Below are positions 25,586-36,805 of a stretch of DNA of 64,000 nt, piece after piece. The stretch covers positions 67,538,514 to 67,602,513 of the forward strand of contig OZ024823.1 in assembly GCA_964016985.1 (NCBI GenBank), written 5' to 3'. Each line of letters opens with the position of its first letter. Within the stretch, counting starts at the first letter, position 1. The notes under the pieces were generated by a model. That model saw only the letters and a program-made list of their open reading frames with translations, searched no databases and was not told the DNA's origin. Source of the stretch: Anodontia alba (Eukaryota > Mollusca > Bivalvia > Lucinida > Lucinidae). The position numbers were made by a program, and so were the translations under genes.

Positions 25586-28184
25586 GTTTAGTTTAATGTT
25601 TTTATTAATTATGAATTAGAATTATGTTTTACGTTACCGTCAACATTATTTCGGTAATTTTGGAATTTTGTTATTTGTATAGGCGTGTTTTCATAACGGC
25701 AGGCTTAGAAGAAGAAATGTTTTTTAGATCTTAAAGGTGTTTATAAATATTATCCATGAATAAAATCATTTCAAAATACAAACTGCATGGTAAACAATGT
25801 GGGTCCTGATCAGAAGCTATCTGATCTGGGTCTACATTGTTTTTAAAGGTTTAATGAGAGATAATACAGACGTGTATACTTTTTTTCTGATATCTTCTTT
25901 CCATAATGTACTTTTTTTCCTTCAGAACTCCGGTGTTGGCGTCGTGGCAGAGTCTACAAGCTACGTTACCAGGGACAGTGATAGAAACGAGTCTGTAGAC
26001 GAAACTTCGGCGGTCAATGGGATCAGTCGACAAGAGTCGTCAGTGATCAGTGAACGACGTCCTTCACTCAATGCAACATTTGACCTGGCTCACCGTTGTA
26101 CAAATGATGATCGAGAAGTCTTTGAATCGTAAGTTGTCTTTTGGTCTCTCTAGTTATATGTCAAATTTAAGCGAATTATTACGTCAATTGTAACGTGCGA
26201 TTAGCGAAGACTGGGATCAGACTGTGCGTAAGCCCAGGCTGATCTGAGTCTTCGCTGGTCTTTCTAGTTATACTGTATGTCAAATTCTAGTGAATTATTG
26301 TATTTCCGTAAATTGATGCTATAGTAGATATATGCGATTAATGAAGACTCTGATCAGACTGTGCGTAAGCGCAGTCTGATCTTAGTATTCGCTGGTCTCT
26401 CTATTTATATATTGTATTTTCGTAAAATGATGCTATAGTAGATATGTGCGATCAATGAAGACTCTGATCAGACTGTTCGTAAGCGCAGGCTGATCTTAGT
26501 ATTCGCTGGTCTCTCTATCTATATGTCAATTATTACATGGAAATGTTATGGTTCTTTTTTTTTCTTATTTCTGCTCAAATGAGGCTTACGTCAATTATTA
26601 CATAGATAGCTTATGTTGTTTACAGATTAGCGAAGACTGATCAGACTGTGCATAAGCGCAGGCTGGTCTGAGTCTTCGCTGGTTTCTCTAGTTATACTGT
26701 TCATTGTATTTGACATTTTCCCACATTTTCAGGTCTATCAACCTAGAACCAGAGATGCCAGAAAGCGTTCTACCTGACCAGCCTGTTGTCTTCAATATCA
26801 TAGAAAAGGGCAGTAAGAGAGGAGGGAAACTCTTGGTATCTAGCAATGGTTTTTCCTACGGCGTCAAGGTATGTAATTTTTGTAATTTACGACTGCCTTT
26901 CTTGAGTCACAATGGAATTTCCGTACAAGTTGTGATGGTAAAATTATGATACCTTGTCTTTGCTGTATGCTGTGTGTACTCATTTGAACCGTTCAATATG
27001 GCGGACGTGAACCCTTTCTTGAGTCAAAATGGAATTTCTGTATAAGAAGTTGTGAGGGGTAAATAAGGATACTTTGTCTTTTACCTTGTGAATGTATGAT
27101 GTGTGTACTCATTTGAACCGCTGAGTAAGGCGATCCTTATGATAACACAAAACCTACATGTTGAATGTGTGTGTTTTTTGTATATAGATTAGGTTGTCTA
27201 ATAATTATTTATGTCATTTTTTTCAGACTGCAGGAAAGACATCAACCTTATGGAGATGTAGCATTAGATCTAAGAAGATGGAATGCCACGCTACAGTTAA
27301 ACAAGTCGGCAACAGATTCACTCCCGGGGTTCATCAGCACATCCATCCTGGCGATGTTAAGCTCCCAAAGAAAGCGGAGATATCAGCGAAGGTAAATAAA
27401 CCTCATTTTTCAGTACAAATAATGAAGTTGCATATATGAATCAATGTCAGCCACATTCCTAATTACGTGCATACCTCTTCATACTCAATTATGTAAGTGT
27501 ATATGATATCATAGTACGGGTACGCATTTACAAATCTTCCGTTTGCACACTTCTAAGTGGTTATGCGTTGTTCTACACAATAAATATTAGTATGTTAATT
27601 ATCATTTTCAGGTGAAGGAAGTGTCACGTCAACAAATATACCGACCTGCAATGAACATCATCGAAGATGCTATCCTGGAAAACATCAGTGATGCCAACCA
27701 GTTCCTGAAACCAAAAGAGGCGCTTTTGAAGAGGGCAGCGAACCGCTACAGGGCAAAGATGCGACCAACAGAACCAGACAATCTCGACTTTGAGGTAAGC
27801 ATATTATTAATATAGAAGTTCTTAAGAATATAACTTACTTCTTCATATCGCAACAATAAGGCCGTGACAATGCACCAAAAACACTGATACGACGGGTCAT
27901 TTCTTGAGAAAATTAATAAATTACTACAAGTTTTAAAAGTTTATAATGCGCTTGTATGTCTTTGTATACCAATTGACACGACTTAATAATAATGATAATT
28001 AAGGCTATGTTATTTGAATGAGGATTGTTTTGATTTTTAGCTGGATACAGAGTTTCTCCAATGTGAAGACTTCTTGGTGGGTGACGTCAGAGTGAGGGGA
28101 GAACGTCATCTGATTTTGGCAACACCGTTCCAACTTCGACTTCTAAACGAAACAAAAAGATGGTTCATGGACGGTACTTTTAAG
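25335..28184 (+). CDS. FLYWCH/MULE transposase gene, exons 1-6, 3'-truncated
   Basis: Putative exons are 25,335-25,437, 25,926-26,128, 26,733-26,868, 27,227-27,391, 27,612-27,794 and 28,041-28,184, with AG/GT borders throughout. Exons 2 to 6 join in one open frame. Exon 1 encodes a zinc-finger-like C..C module (LCISCDKEV, then CDVCDRWQHRLC). Exon 1 does not join exon 2 in frame, so an exon between them is probably lost. Exons 3-4 form an FLYWCH zinc finger (GFSYGVK, LWRCSIRSKKMECHA, HQHIH). Exon 6 starts the MULE transposase domain and ends at WFMDGTFK, whose aspartate matches the first catalytic residue. No later exon is found before the right terminus, so the catalytic triad is incomplete. 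Confidence 0.75.
25402..25527 (+). repeat. 40-bp duplication of the exon 1 end
   Basis: The last part of exon 1 with its splice donor (25,402-25,441) is repeated at 25,488-25,527 with three changes, separated by (TTTA)n. Another (TTTA)n run follows at about 25,556-25,585. It looks like a slippage- or microsatellite-mediated tandem duplication. Confidence 0.8.
26203..26680. repeat. Array of four ~54-bp palindromes in an intron
   Basis: The hairpins at 26,203-26,256, 26,341-26,394, 26,455-26,507 and 26,629-26,680 share 'gcgaagactctgatcagact' and its complement around a GTAAGCGCAG centre. A related palindrome lies at about 42,328-42,392. They sit in the intron between exons 2 and 3. Confidence 0.8.
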
Positions 28185-28774
28185 GTAACGCTTTCATACT
28201 TGTATACACTGAATTAAATGTACAAGGCAGAATCAATTGTTAGGAGACTGCTATGTAATAAAGAATACTTTGTTTCTAACATGTAATTTCTTCTATACGT
28301 CGAAAAAAAAACAAAATACCAAGTGTTGACGGGGACGTAAAACCATGTTGTAGGCGATGAAAAAAAAAACAAAATAGATCTAGAAAAAAAATGAAAAGAA
28401 AAAAAAATGAAAAACAAAAAAAAAAAAAAAAAAAACGAAAAGAGAAAAAAAAATGAAGAGAGAGAGAGAAAAAAACAACAAAGGAAGACTATATGATGAA
28501 AAAATTCTCTCTAAAAAAAAAAAAAAAAAAAATATGGTTAGCGAATGGTTGTTGTCTGCTAAACAACCTCATATTATAGTAGGGTTGTTTACAGGCAATT
28601 TTCAAGTCCTAGTCACACCTCCTCGTTGGTGCTAACTGGAAACATGGCTATGAATAGAACTTTTAAAAGTCGTTATTTGGGCTATCATAACCATGGCTAA
28701 CGTGACAGGGCGCTGAAATAATATTCCAATATTAATTTATATTTAATACTTTGGTAATTTGCTGAAAAATAATG
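28185..28774. other. MULE 3' region with A-rich tracts
   Basis: Follows the exon 6 donor. It contains several poly-A and GA-rich runs (28,290-28,530) and no exon-like sequence, so the rest of the transposase appears deleted. Confidence 0.5.
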
Positions 28775-28938
28775 CCACATAATGAAAACTGGCCGAAACG
28801 ACTCAGGGTCCGAAACGACCCAGGGCCGAAACGACCCACCAAAATAGGCCGAAACGACCCACGTCCAAATTTAGGCCGAAACGACCCAGGCCGAAACGAC
28901 CCGGCCGAAACGACTCAGGGCCGAAACGTCCCGGATTC
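28775..28938 (-). repeat. MULE right terminal inverted repeat
   Basis: Inverted counterpart of 23,922-24,118: tandem GGCCGAAACGACCC-type units ending AGGGCCGAAACGTCCCG, then five bases before the AGCAGAAA duplication at 28,939-28,946. Confidence 0.85.
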
Positions 28939-28946
28939 AGCAGAAA

Positions 28947-29078
28947 CGTGCACAGCGGAAAGCTAGAGCTAAGGCATCACCAACAGAGCTTTCTTCCTCA
29001 GACCTCTCTTGTTCTATCTGCAACAGGCAGTTTAGAGCTAAGATTGGTCTAATCAGCCATCTTAGAACTCACAAATAA
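28947..29078 (+). pseudogene. RTE-type LINE ORF2, 3' end with C2H2 zinc finger
   Basis: Continues the frame left at 23,921. It encodes a basic stretch (RAQRKARAKA) and then a C2H2 finger (CSICNRQF, ending HLRTH; C-x2-C-x12-H-x3-H) and stops at TAA 29,076-29,078. RTE elements of molluscs commonly end in such a finger. Confidence 0.8.
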
Positions 29079-29199
29079 TAACACATCACACAGTTGATTA
29101 GGATTGGTCATTGTCAGTAATGACAGACGAACGATATATAAAGGCATAAATTGTTTCAACACAACTGAATCATGTGAATGTTGAGTAGCTTTTGAGTTT

Positions 29200-30140
29200 C
29201 CAATCAGCATGATTTTAACTACTTCTGATCTACAAGTCACCTCGATACTTCCAATGAAGTTTCGAGTCAATTGGACTTTAGCTACTTCTGATCTACAAGT
29301 CACCTCGATACTTCCAATGAAGTTTCGAGTCAGTTGGGCTTTTGGTTCAGGATAAAAAAAGAGTTCAAAACAGGTTTTCAACATGGCTGCTAGGGCGACA
29401 ATCTTGGATATCCGATCAGAATGATTTTAGCTATTTTTTATCTACAAGTCACCATGATACTTCTTATCAAGTTTCGAGTCAATTGACCTTTCTGTTCTGA
29501 AGAAGTTCAAAATAGATTTTCATAGCGGCCATATTAGATTTCCGACCAGAACAAATTTAACTAATTTTTGATCTACACGCCACCCAGATACTTTTTACCA
29601 AGTTTCGAGTCAGCCGGCCTTTCGGTTCAGGAGAAGAAGCGCAAAACAAATTTCCAAGATAGCGGCCATGGTGGCCATCTTGAATTTCTGATCGGAACGA
29701 TTTTAGCTACTTTTTTTTTATCAATGTCACCCTGATGTTTCCTATCAAGTTTGAAGTCAATTGGCCTTTCGGTTCAGGAGAAGAAAAGAAAAGTAGATTT
29801 TCAAGAAGGTGACCATGGTGGCCATTTTGGATTTCCGATCCGAAGGATTTTAGCTTTTTTTTTTTATCTACTAGTCACACCGATGCTTCCTACCACGTTT
29901 CAAGACGATTGGCCTTTTGTTTCAGGAGAGGAAGCGAAAAAAAGGTTTTCAAGATAGCGGCCATCTTGGATTTCGGATCGGAACGATTTTTATTATTTTT
30001 TATCTACAAGTCACCCCAATGTTTCCTACCAAGTTTCAAGTCAGTCGGCCTTTCGGTTCAGGAGAAGAAGCGAAAAATAGATTTTCAAGGTAGCAGCCAT
30101 GGCGCCCAACTTGGATTTCCGATCGGAACGATTTTTGATC
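29200..30140 (+). repeat. Array of ~130-150-bp units, family 3
   Basis: About seven units share 'tctacaagtcacc', 'aagtttcgagtcaattgg', 'cctttcggttcaggagaaga' and 'gccatcttggatttccgatc'. Unit starts are near 29,225, 29,287, 29,439, 29,567, 29,718, 29,866 and 30,000. ORFs inside are not consistent across units. Confidence 0.8.
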
Positions 30141-30144
30141 TACA

Positions 30145-30700
30145 AAAAAAAAGGATAAGAGAAAAGTCCAGGGAGTGCCACAATCACAAACCGCAGCCCT
30201 TCCCAGACACCAAGAGGAAGAGGAAACAGACAAAACCAAACAAGCGCAAATCGAACAAACGTACGAGAAGCACTAACTATTCCCCAAGCGAGGTGATCGC
30301 AATGCTAAAAGGACTAAAAAAACACAAGAACAAAAGAACACAAAGTAAGATATAAAACAAATAGCCTCGTAGAATAAACCACAAAGCAACAAAGAGTAAG
30401 ACTAACACCGGGACCACCGCCTTAGGACGGTCAGTAGAATAAACCACCAAGGGTTTAAAGCACTTTTACAGCTAGCCAACCACCCTAGGTCCCGATGCTA
30501 TTTTTAATACAGAAATACATAAAAATTCGGTTCGCATAAAGGCTCCCAACTCAGTCAATGCATCAAAGCGAAACCATAAAAATCAAATTAATCACAATGA
30601 TAAACAAAGACGAGTACTCATGGCTAATTCTACTGTATGCTAGAGTAAATGAAAACCAATAGTTGAACCATGGCGGGCCCAGCCAAAGTCATGTCGTCAA
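30145..30700 (-). repeat. Dispersed repeat, copy 2
   Basis: Reverse-complement match to 15,170-15,610, extending further on the right to 'ttgaaccatggcgggcccag'. It begins directly at the end of the family 3 array. Confidence 0.8.
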
Positions 30701-30859
30701 GAACATGAATATGTGCAACGCGCTCAAACAAGTTTTCTTTTACAGCCTATTAAATTCCTTCTAAAAACTTGTCGCTACTGGTTAAGGTCTCAGAATCACA
30801 TTAAAAAGATCCCTCTAAGCTGTATTTGTTTTCAAGTGTTAATTTATAACAACTAGTGA

Positions 30860-30950
30860 AGTTTGGAACACAGTCTGTGGCTCAGTAGAGCGCTGGACTT
30901 ATTATCGGGACGTCGCAGGTTCGAATCCCCGTCGGAAGGTTTTATAATAT
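30860..30950 (+). repeat. tRNA-derived SINE-like sequence
   Basis: An A-box-like GTGGCTCAGTAGAGCG (30,877-30,892) and a perfect B box GGTTCGAATCC (30,918-30,928) are present. A D arm can fold, but acceptor ends do not pair, so a functional tRNA is unlikely. Confidence 0.5.
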
Positions 30951-32167
30951 TTTTTTGCTTTCTGAAAGATCATGCAATTAAGCGTCAATCGTCATAGAAT
31001 TACTTATTGACTAGGTGCGCACTTAAGTAGGATTTCGTTTGTCTGATAGAAAACGCATGGGGTTTTCAAGGGATTCTTATTACTTACTTACGGATTGAGC
31101 AATGTACAATAGTTTCGTTATTTTGTTAAACTACTACAGATCTTTATTAAGTTATCTGCAAATAAATACAGGTACAAACGTTGCTTAGAGGGCTCAATTA
31201 GTTAAGCAAGCGAACAGTTCGAAGGAACTGTGCAGAGGTACAACGGAACGCCGATAGAAACACTCCACCTAGAGCTAAATATGTCCAATATTATACATTT
31301 GCCTCTAAATATTTCTGTATGATGCAGTTGTAAACTCTGTGGCTTCTACAACCGTGCTCCCAGCCCTTACTCAGGATGCCGCAACGTATGTTTTGTATTT
31401 GCAAACGTGTTGCGAAAGTTGTTGTGAGAAGGGGGGGAGGAGGGGCGGGGGGCGCCTAAAATGAATTAAGAAAAAATCTATTGTTCCTCTGCAACATTTT
31501 TATTTCCTTGCAAAAATACGCTACGCATGCGCTGGGCATTTGTTTGGAGTATTCCAATCCATGCATATTTCTAGTGTCTGTACTACAACATAGTTTTTTT
31601 TTTTTTTTTTGCAATTCGGCTGTTCACGAACTCCAAGAACATTTGGGGACTAGGGAGACTTTCTGCCTAATCGCAAGTCCATCTTTGTCCCTTTTTGGGG
31701 GTCAATAAAATGACAATAAACTACGAAACACGTATGGCAATTATCTCGAAGTCAACTCGATACTCGATATTCTTATTACTTGTGAGGCCTTTTTATACTC
31801 TAGGCACAAACGTGCTCCAAAGCTATCCGGCGTTCACTTTTCATCCGCAAAAAGCCTTGAAAGAGCATGGAAAATATATCAGTCCTTGATCAAACCCTGA
31901 GAAACTCTACCAGAATATGACGGACCGAGGGAACGAACCGGCATCCAAGATAGACCGCGAGATAAACCCAAGTGCGCCTTTAAGCCCCCGGAATCTGCAG
32001 CCACATTCACCCTAGGCCGATCACACCATGAGAAAACTCTGAAAGACATACTAAAACTAGGAAGAACTAACTATAAACGCATGGGCTACAGTCTGCATGA
32101 AATGAAACAGTCTGCCTGCATTGTGTTCGATCCAATCATGTTCAATAGCTTCGCTTCTCTCTTTAAT
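30951..32167. other. No gene seen
   Basis: Mixed non-coding DNA with poly-T (31,583-31,609) and a short G-rich patch (31,428-31,453). Short ORFs have no recognisable domains. Confidence 0.4.
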
Positions 32168-32490
32168 TGCACGCCGGTGGGTCTGGGTTCAGACTCAATG
32201 ATGGTTCCGACATAAAGCTATTTATTAATTGGTCGGAGCCGGAACTTTTATGATTGTAGCTTGGCCCTCCGGGGTTCAACTGGTGGTGCGCGTTTGTTCT
32301 AGTGGTGTTGAGTGACACACCATGTGTCTCAACGAGTTATTTCTGTCGCGTCCTCATTCTTGAGTCATCATGGCTTTATCTGTGAGTTTGTCACCCTTGG
32401 TGATTCAATGATGAATTAGAAAACCTCCACTCGGACCAAACAAATACATGTTTTGAACCACAACGAAAGTGAGAGTGAGGGTTAAGGAAT
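32168..32490 (+). repeat. Dispersed repeat, older relative
   Basis: Shares order and motifs with 35,705-36,010 ('tgcacgccggtgggtc', 'ggttcaactggtgg', 'gatgaattagaa', 'gagtgagggttaagg') at lower identity. Confidence 0.55.
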
Positions 32491-32524
32491 CGTAAAGTAA
32501 AATTAAACACAACAGTGATTTATT

Positions 32525-32670
32525 ACTGACTCGAACATTTCAACCCGAAACTCGAAAGTTTCAACTCGAAACTCGAATATTTCAACTCGAAACTCGAAGT
32601 TTTTAACTCGAAACTCGAAATGTTCACTCTGAGCTCGAAATCTTCAACTCGATACTTGAAATTCGAATGA
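32525..32670 (+). repeat. Minisatellite, ~21-bp unit
   Basis: About six degenerate copies of 'tttcaactcgaaactcgaa'. Not coding. Confidence 0.85.
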
Positions 32671-33409
<739 letters not shown>

Positions 33410-33454
33410 GTAGCACTGGATCCAGAAAGGATGCTGAAATGACAGGGTTAAACT

Positions 33455-33690
33455 ATATGTTGAGAGTTAATCATTAACAGTGCAAATGCAGCGAGCCAGA
33501 AAACACAGGCCCGAAAAGGGCATAATCTGTTTTTCAACTTATGCAACTTTTATTTGTAAATTTTATATTTTTATGTCATTTTTTTGTAAATAGAAAACCT
33601 CTGAAGAAGGCGAAAGCCGAAAGGCCTCAGGTAAACAAATCATTTGCACTGTTAATGATTAACTCTCAACATATATATATATATCCTATA
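33455..33690 (+). mobile_element. Penelope-type terminal fragment with inverted ends
   Basis: Bounded by an inverted repeat of about 33 bp ('gagagttaatcattaacagt' near 33,462; its complement 'actgttaatgattaactctc' ending near 33,675). It carries a hammerhead-like core and a 'cccgaaaagggcataatc' motif that also flanks the copy at 40.55-40.74 kb next to a Penelope endonuclease. No coding sequence. Confidence 0.6.
33597..33632 (+). ncRNA. Hammerhead ribozyme (type I, minimal)
   Basis: Order of parts: ACCT (stem I, 33,597-33,600), CTGAAGA (core), A-GGC-GAAA-GCC (stem II hairpin), GAAA (core), GGCC (33,623-33,626), TC (cleavage site), AGGT (stem I, 33,629-33,632). Both catalytic boxes fit the CUGANGA / GAAA consensus, and stem I pairs perfectly. 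GGCC is too short to close stem III alone but is self-complementary, so activity would need a dimer, as described for hammerheads of Penelope-like elements. Cleavage itself is inferred. Confidence 0.7.
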
Positions 33691-34404
33691 TAAACAGGAT
33701 TATTAAATGCAACAGACACTAACCATGATTCCTACGTGGCTGGGGAATAGTGAGTATTTTTAAGATTTCTGTATGCAGAACCCTGATAAACACCTGGTGC
33801 AATGCAGGAACATTTTAATGGTTAAATTCCCAACTACACTATTATATCTGGCAGGTAAATGTAAAAAAAATCAAAAGTATTAATGAAAAAGTATAAAGAT
33901 AATCTAAACATTAATTGTGAATTTTAATTATTGTCGTTTAAAGCTCACTAAAGATGCATAGATTTTGAATGACTGCTAAAGTAGTGTAAGTAGTGTGTTC
34001 AGGATGATAAGTTTATCTTTGTCTCAATCCTGACACAGTGATATTAGTTACCTAGCCCCTTGATAGATGCTCTATCCTGCTGTTCGGGAGGCTGCATGGA
34101 ATAATTAGTTTTATTATAGGTCTGTTGCACCTGTTGTTTTTTTTTTTTGTTTTTGTTTTTTTTTTTCTGCATTTAGCTGACTGCCTGTTGAGTACTTAAA
34201 TAGAGATGGTAAATTCCAAATCAGGCCTGTTAGAGGGTGTACCCCTGCTTGAGAAGCCATTACTTCCTTGTTTTTTGCCTCGATTTCGATGGCATTTTCA
34301 CACATATTTTGTCGATTTTATGTGGTCATTTTACCGTAGAAGTAACGATCACTTGACAGTCAAGTGGCAACCGTGGACCGTTTAAGACACTTCAAAAAAT
34401 TTCA
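33691..34404. other. No gene seen
   Basis: AT-rich non-coding DNA with a poly-T tract near 34,135-34,166. Confidence 0.4.
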
Positions 34405-34685
34405 AAAAAAAAGGTAAGAGAAAAGTCCAGGGAGTGCCACAATCACAAACCGCAACCCTTCCCAGACACCAAGAGGAAGAGAAAACAGACAGAACAAAAC
34501 AAGCGCAAATCGAACAAACGTAGGAAAAGCACTAAGATTAGCTCTCTCTTCCCCAAGCGAGGTGATCGCAATGCTAAAAGGGCTGAAAAACACAAGAACA
34601 AAATAACACAATGTAAGACATAAAACAAATCGCCTCGTAGAATAAACCACAAAGCAACAAAGAGTAAGACTAACACCGGGACCAT
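34405..34685 (-). repeat. Dispersed repeat, copy 3
   Basis: Reverse-complement match to 15,330-15,605 and direct match to about 30,145-30,420, ending 'agtaagactaacaccgggac'. Shorter than the other copies. Confidence 0.8.
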
Positions 34686-35059
34686 CAGCGCTTACTGTGT
34701 GCTATTCAGAAGGAAAGGGAGACATACGTTGTTCCTACGTCTTCCTCACTGGAAATGATTAAGGTGTTATAAGTGTTTTCTTTCCAGAAAATTATAATAA
34801 AACTGACGAAGTGTGTGCTGAAATTTCTGACAGCTTAAAATTTAGTATACTCGGTTTTTATTAACATGGGTAAAATCCAGCACCTGACTTTCTAATGAAG
34901 AGCGGTATGTTTATATGAAAGTAGGTTCCCTCCTGTATGGGAGCACTTGCTCTGAATGGTTGCATCTGGTGTATAGTAAGTATGACAGGCCTTCATGATG
35001 TCTCTTTCTGAAGAATAGCAATCTGAAGTTATTGAAGCTTTCAGCTCGACGTCTAGATA

Positions 35060-35190
35060 TTTGGACGATTTATTAAAAAATAACAATAACTACTTCGATA
35101 GTTTGATAAGTCAAATTAATCCTTCGGCACTTCAATTAAATAAAGCAAATTCTTCTGAAACTAAAGCCCTGTTGTTGTTTTTTTGTTGTT

Positions 35191-35222
<32 letters not shown>

Positions 35223-35674
35223 ATTTGCATTTGTCTATTTTAGATGGATTTATTTTATGCAAAATTTATGATAAACGCGATGATTTTGATTTTATGATTG
35301 TTAACTTTCCTTACTTGGACGAGGATATTCCTCGTCGAGCATCCTACGGTGTTTATTTATCGCAATTAATTCGCTTCGCCAGAGTGTTTAGTTATGTGAC
35401 TGACTTCAACACTCGAAATAAATTATTAATTGCTAAACTTCTACATCAGGGCTATCGGCACTATAAACTCCGCAAAGCCTTTTCTAAATTTTATACACGC
35501 CATTTCGATTTAGTTTCAAAGATCAATGTTGGACTTAAATCTCTTCTGCAACAAGGCCTATCGGAACCTGGATTTTATAGTGACTTAGTATATAAATTCA
35601 GAAAACTATATGCTTGCAATGACTTTAGCACTCAATTTCGTAAAATTATTCTTCGATATATAAAGATTGGGTAA
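35060..35674 (+). pseudogene. Retroelement polyprotein C-terminal fragment
   Basis: Two frames joined across a poly-T tract (35,191-35,221) read as one protein region: ISQINPSALQLNKANSSET before it and LHLSILDGFILCKIYDKRDD after it, continuing to YGVYLSQLIRFARVF and FRKIILRYIKIG. It resembles the C-terminal part of reverse transcriptase proteins repeated in bivalve, cnidarian and lancelet genomes; I cannot assign the clade. The catalytic reverse transcriptase motifs are not present. The poly-T appears inserted or expanded inside the coding region. Confidence 0.55.
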
Positions 35675-35704
35675 ATGTAATACGACAGACTGCATGAATG
35701 TCAG

Positions 35705-36315
35705 TTAACCCAATCACGGTTAATACGTTTGCTTCTCACTTTGGTTGCACGCCGGCGGGTCGGACCTCAGACTCTCTGACGGCTCCGGCCTAAAGACTTT
35801 TAGTAAGTCGGTTTGTGCCCGATGCTCTGGCTCTGGTCGGGCCCACCGCAGTTCAACTGTTGGTTTTCTTTCGCTTCAGCATTTCAGTTATTTCTTGCTG
35901 TCGAGTCCTCATCGCTGTTTCATCTCTGTATTCGTTTGATTTTTATGTTCTCGGAGATGGTGCATTGATGAGTTAGAATCCCTTCACGCGGACTGAACAA
36001 ATGTCGTGTATACCACGGCAGAACTAAGGGCGAGGGTTGTGGCCAAGTAAGGTTTTACTGACCGCTCCAAGGCGGTGCTTCTCCTGTGGTTTACTATTTA
36101 TTTCATTGTATGTTTTTGCATGTATGTCCTGGTGAAATGTTTATTTTGGATAGTCGTTTGGCCATTTTTTTTGCAAAGAAACTGTTCTTTTGGCTTTCTG
36201 CTGGTAGTATTTTGGTTGTGGTGCCGTTGCTTTAAATGCGTCCTTCTTTCCCTTTGGTGTCTTTGATGGCAGGTGTTAGGTAATTGTATCGATTTCTGAT
36301 CAGTGCCTTCCTTTC
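35705..36315 (+). repeat. Dispersed repeat, second branch, copy 1
   Basis: Matches 39,520-39,985 (inverted), 37,720-37,870 (inverted, partial) and more weakly 32,168-32,490. It shares the 'tttactgaccgctccaagg' core with the 15,170 family. The small ORFs are not conserved. Confidence 0.75.
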
Positions 36316-36649
36316 TATTTAGAGTTAGCATACCCCTCGAAAACGACAAATGTCGTACTCCGCGCTTAAAGGGTTTAATAGCGATAACATTTAATGCAAA
36401 GTTAATCCTTTCATGCCAAGGGTCCCATAAATAAGACGGACAAACATTGCATGCAGGCCACGATCAAATGCCGTAGAACATATATCTGATCAGGGTCTGC
36501 TCTGTTTGCCATAATATTTTTTTATTAAAAATCAAGACAAATATTGATAAAAACTACACGACACCCTCAAAATTCACACTGAACTTGATTGTCCGATATA
36601 TACTGACCAAAAGACGTAACCTATTGTATATATAAATATATACAACAAA

Positions 36650-36805
36650 TTAGCCTGGAGCAGCAGATTGGCTTTATCTGCATCCCCCTGGTATGCAGAC
36701 GAGTGTGGGTTCAATCCTTACATTTTTTGTGGAGATTTGATCATAATTGAAACAAAACAAAAAACAAACAAAAAACAAAACAAAAAAAAAAAAAAAAAAA
36801 AACAG
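36650..36805 (+). repeat. SINE-like repeat with (AAAAC)n tail
   Basis: A B-box-like GGGTTCAATCC (36,707-36,717) lies downstream of a weak A-box region (TGGAGCAGCAG, 36,656). The element ends in repeated AAAAC and then a poly-A run (36,754-36,802). It fits a tRNA-type SINE. Confidence 0.45.

Noticed and set aside
29751..30355. ORFs across the family 3 array and the adjacent repeat
   Set aside because: The frames are not maintained from unit to unit, and the second ORF crosses from the array into an unrelated dispersed repeat.
30877..30945. Functional tRNA gene
   Set aside because: A and B boxes are present but the acceptor and anticodon stems do not pair well; a SINE head explains it better.
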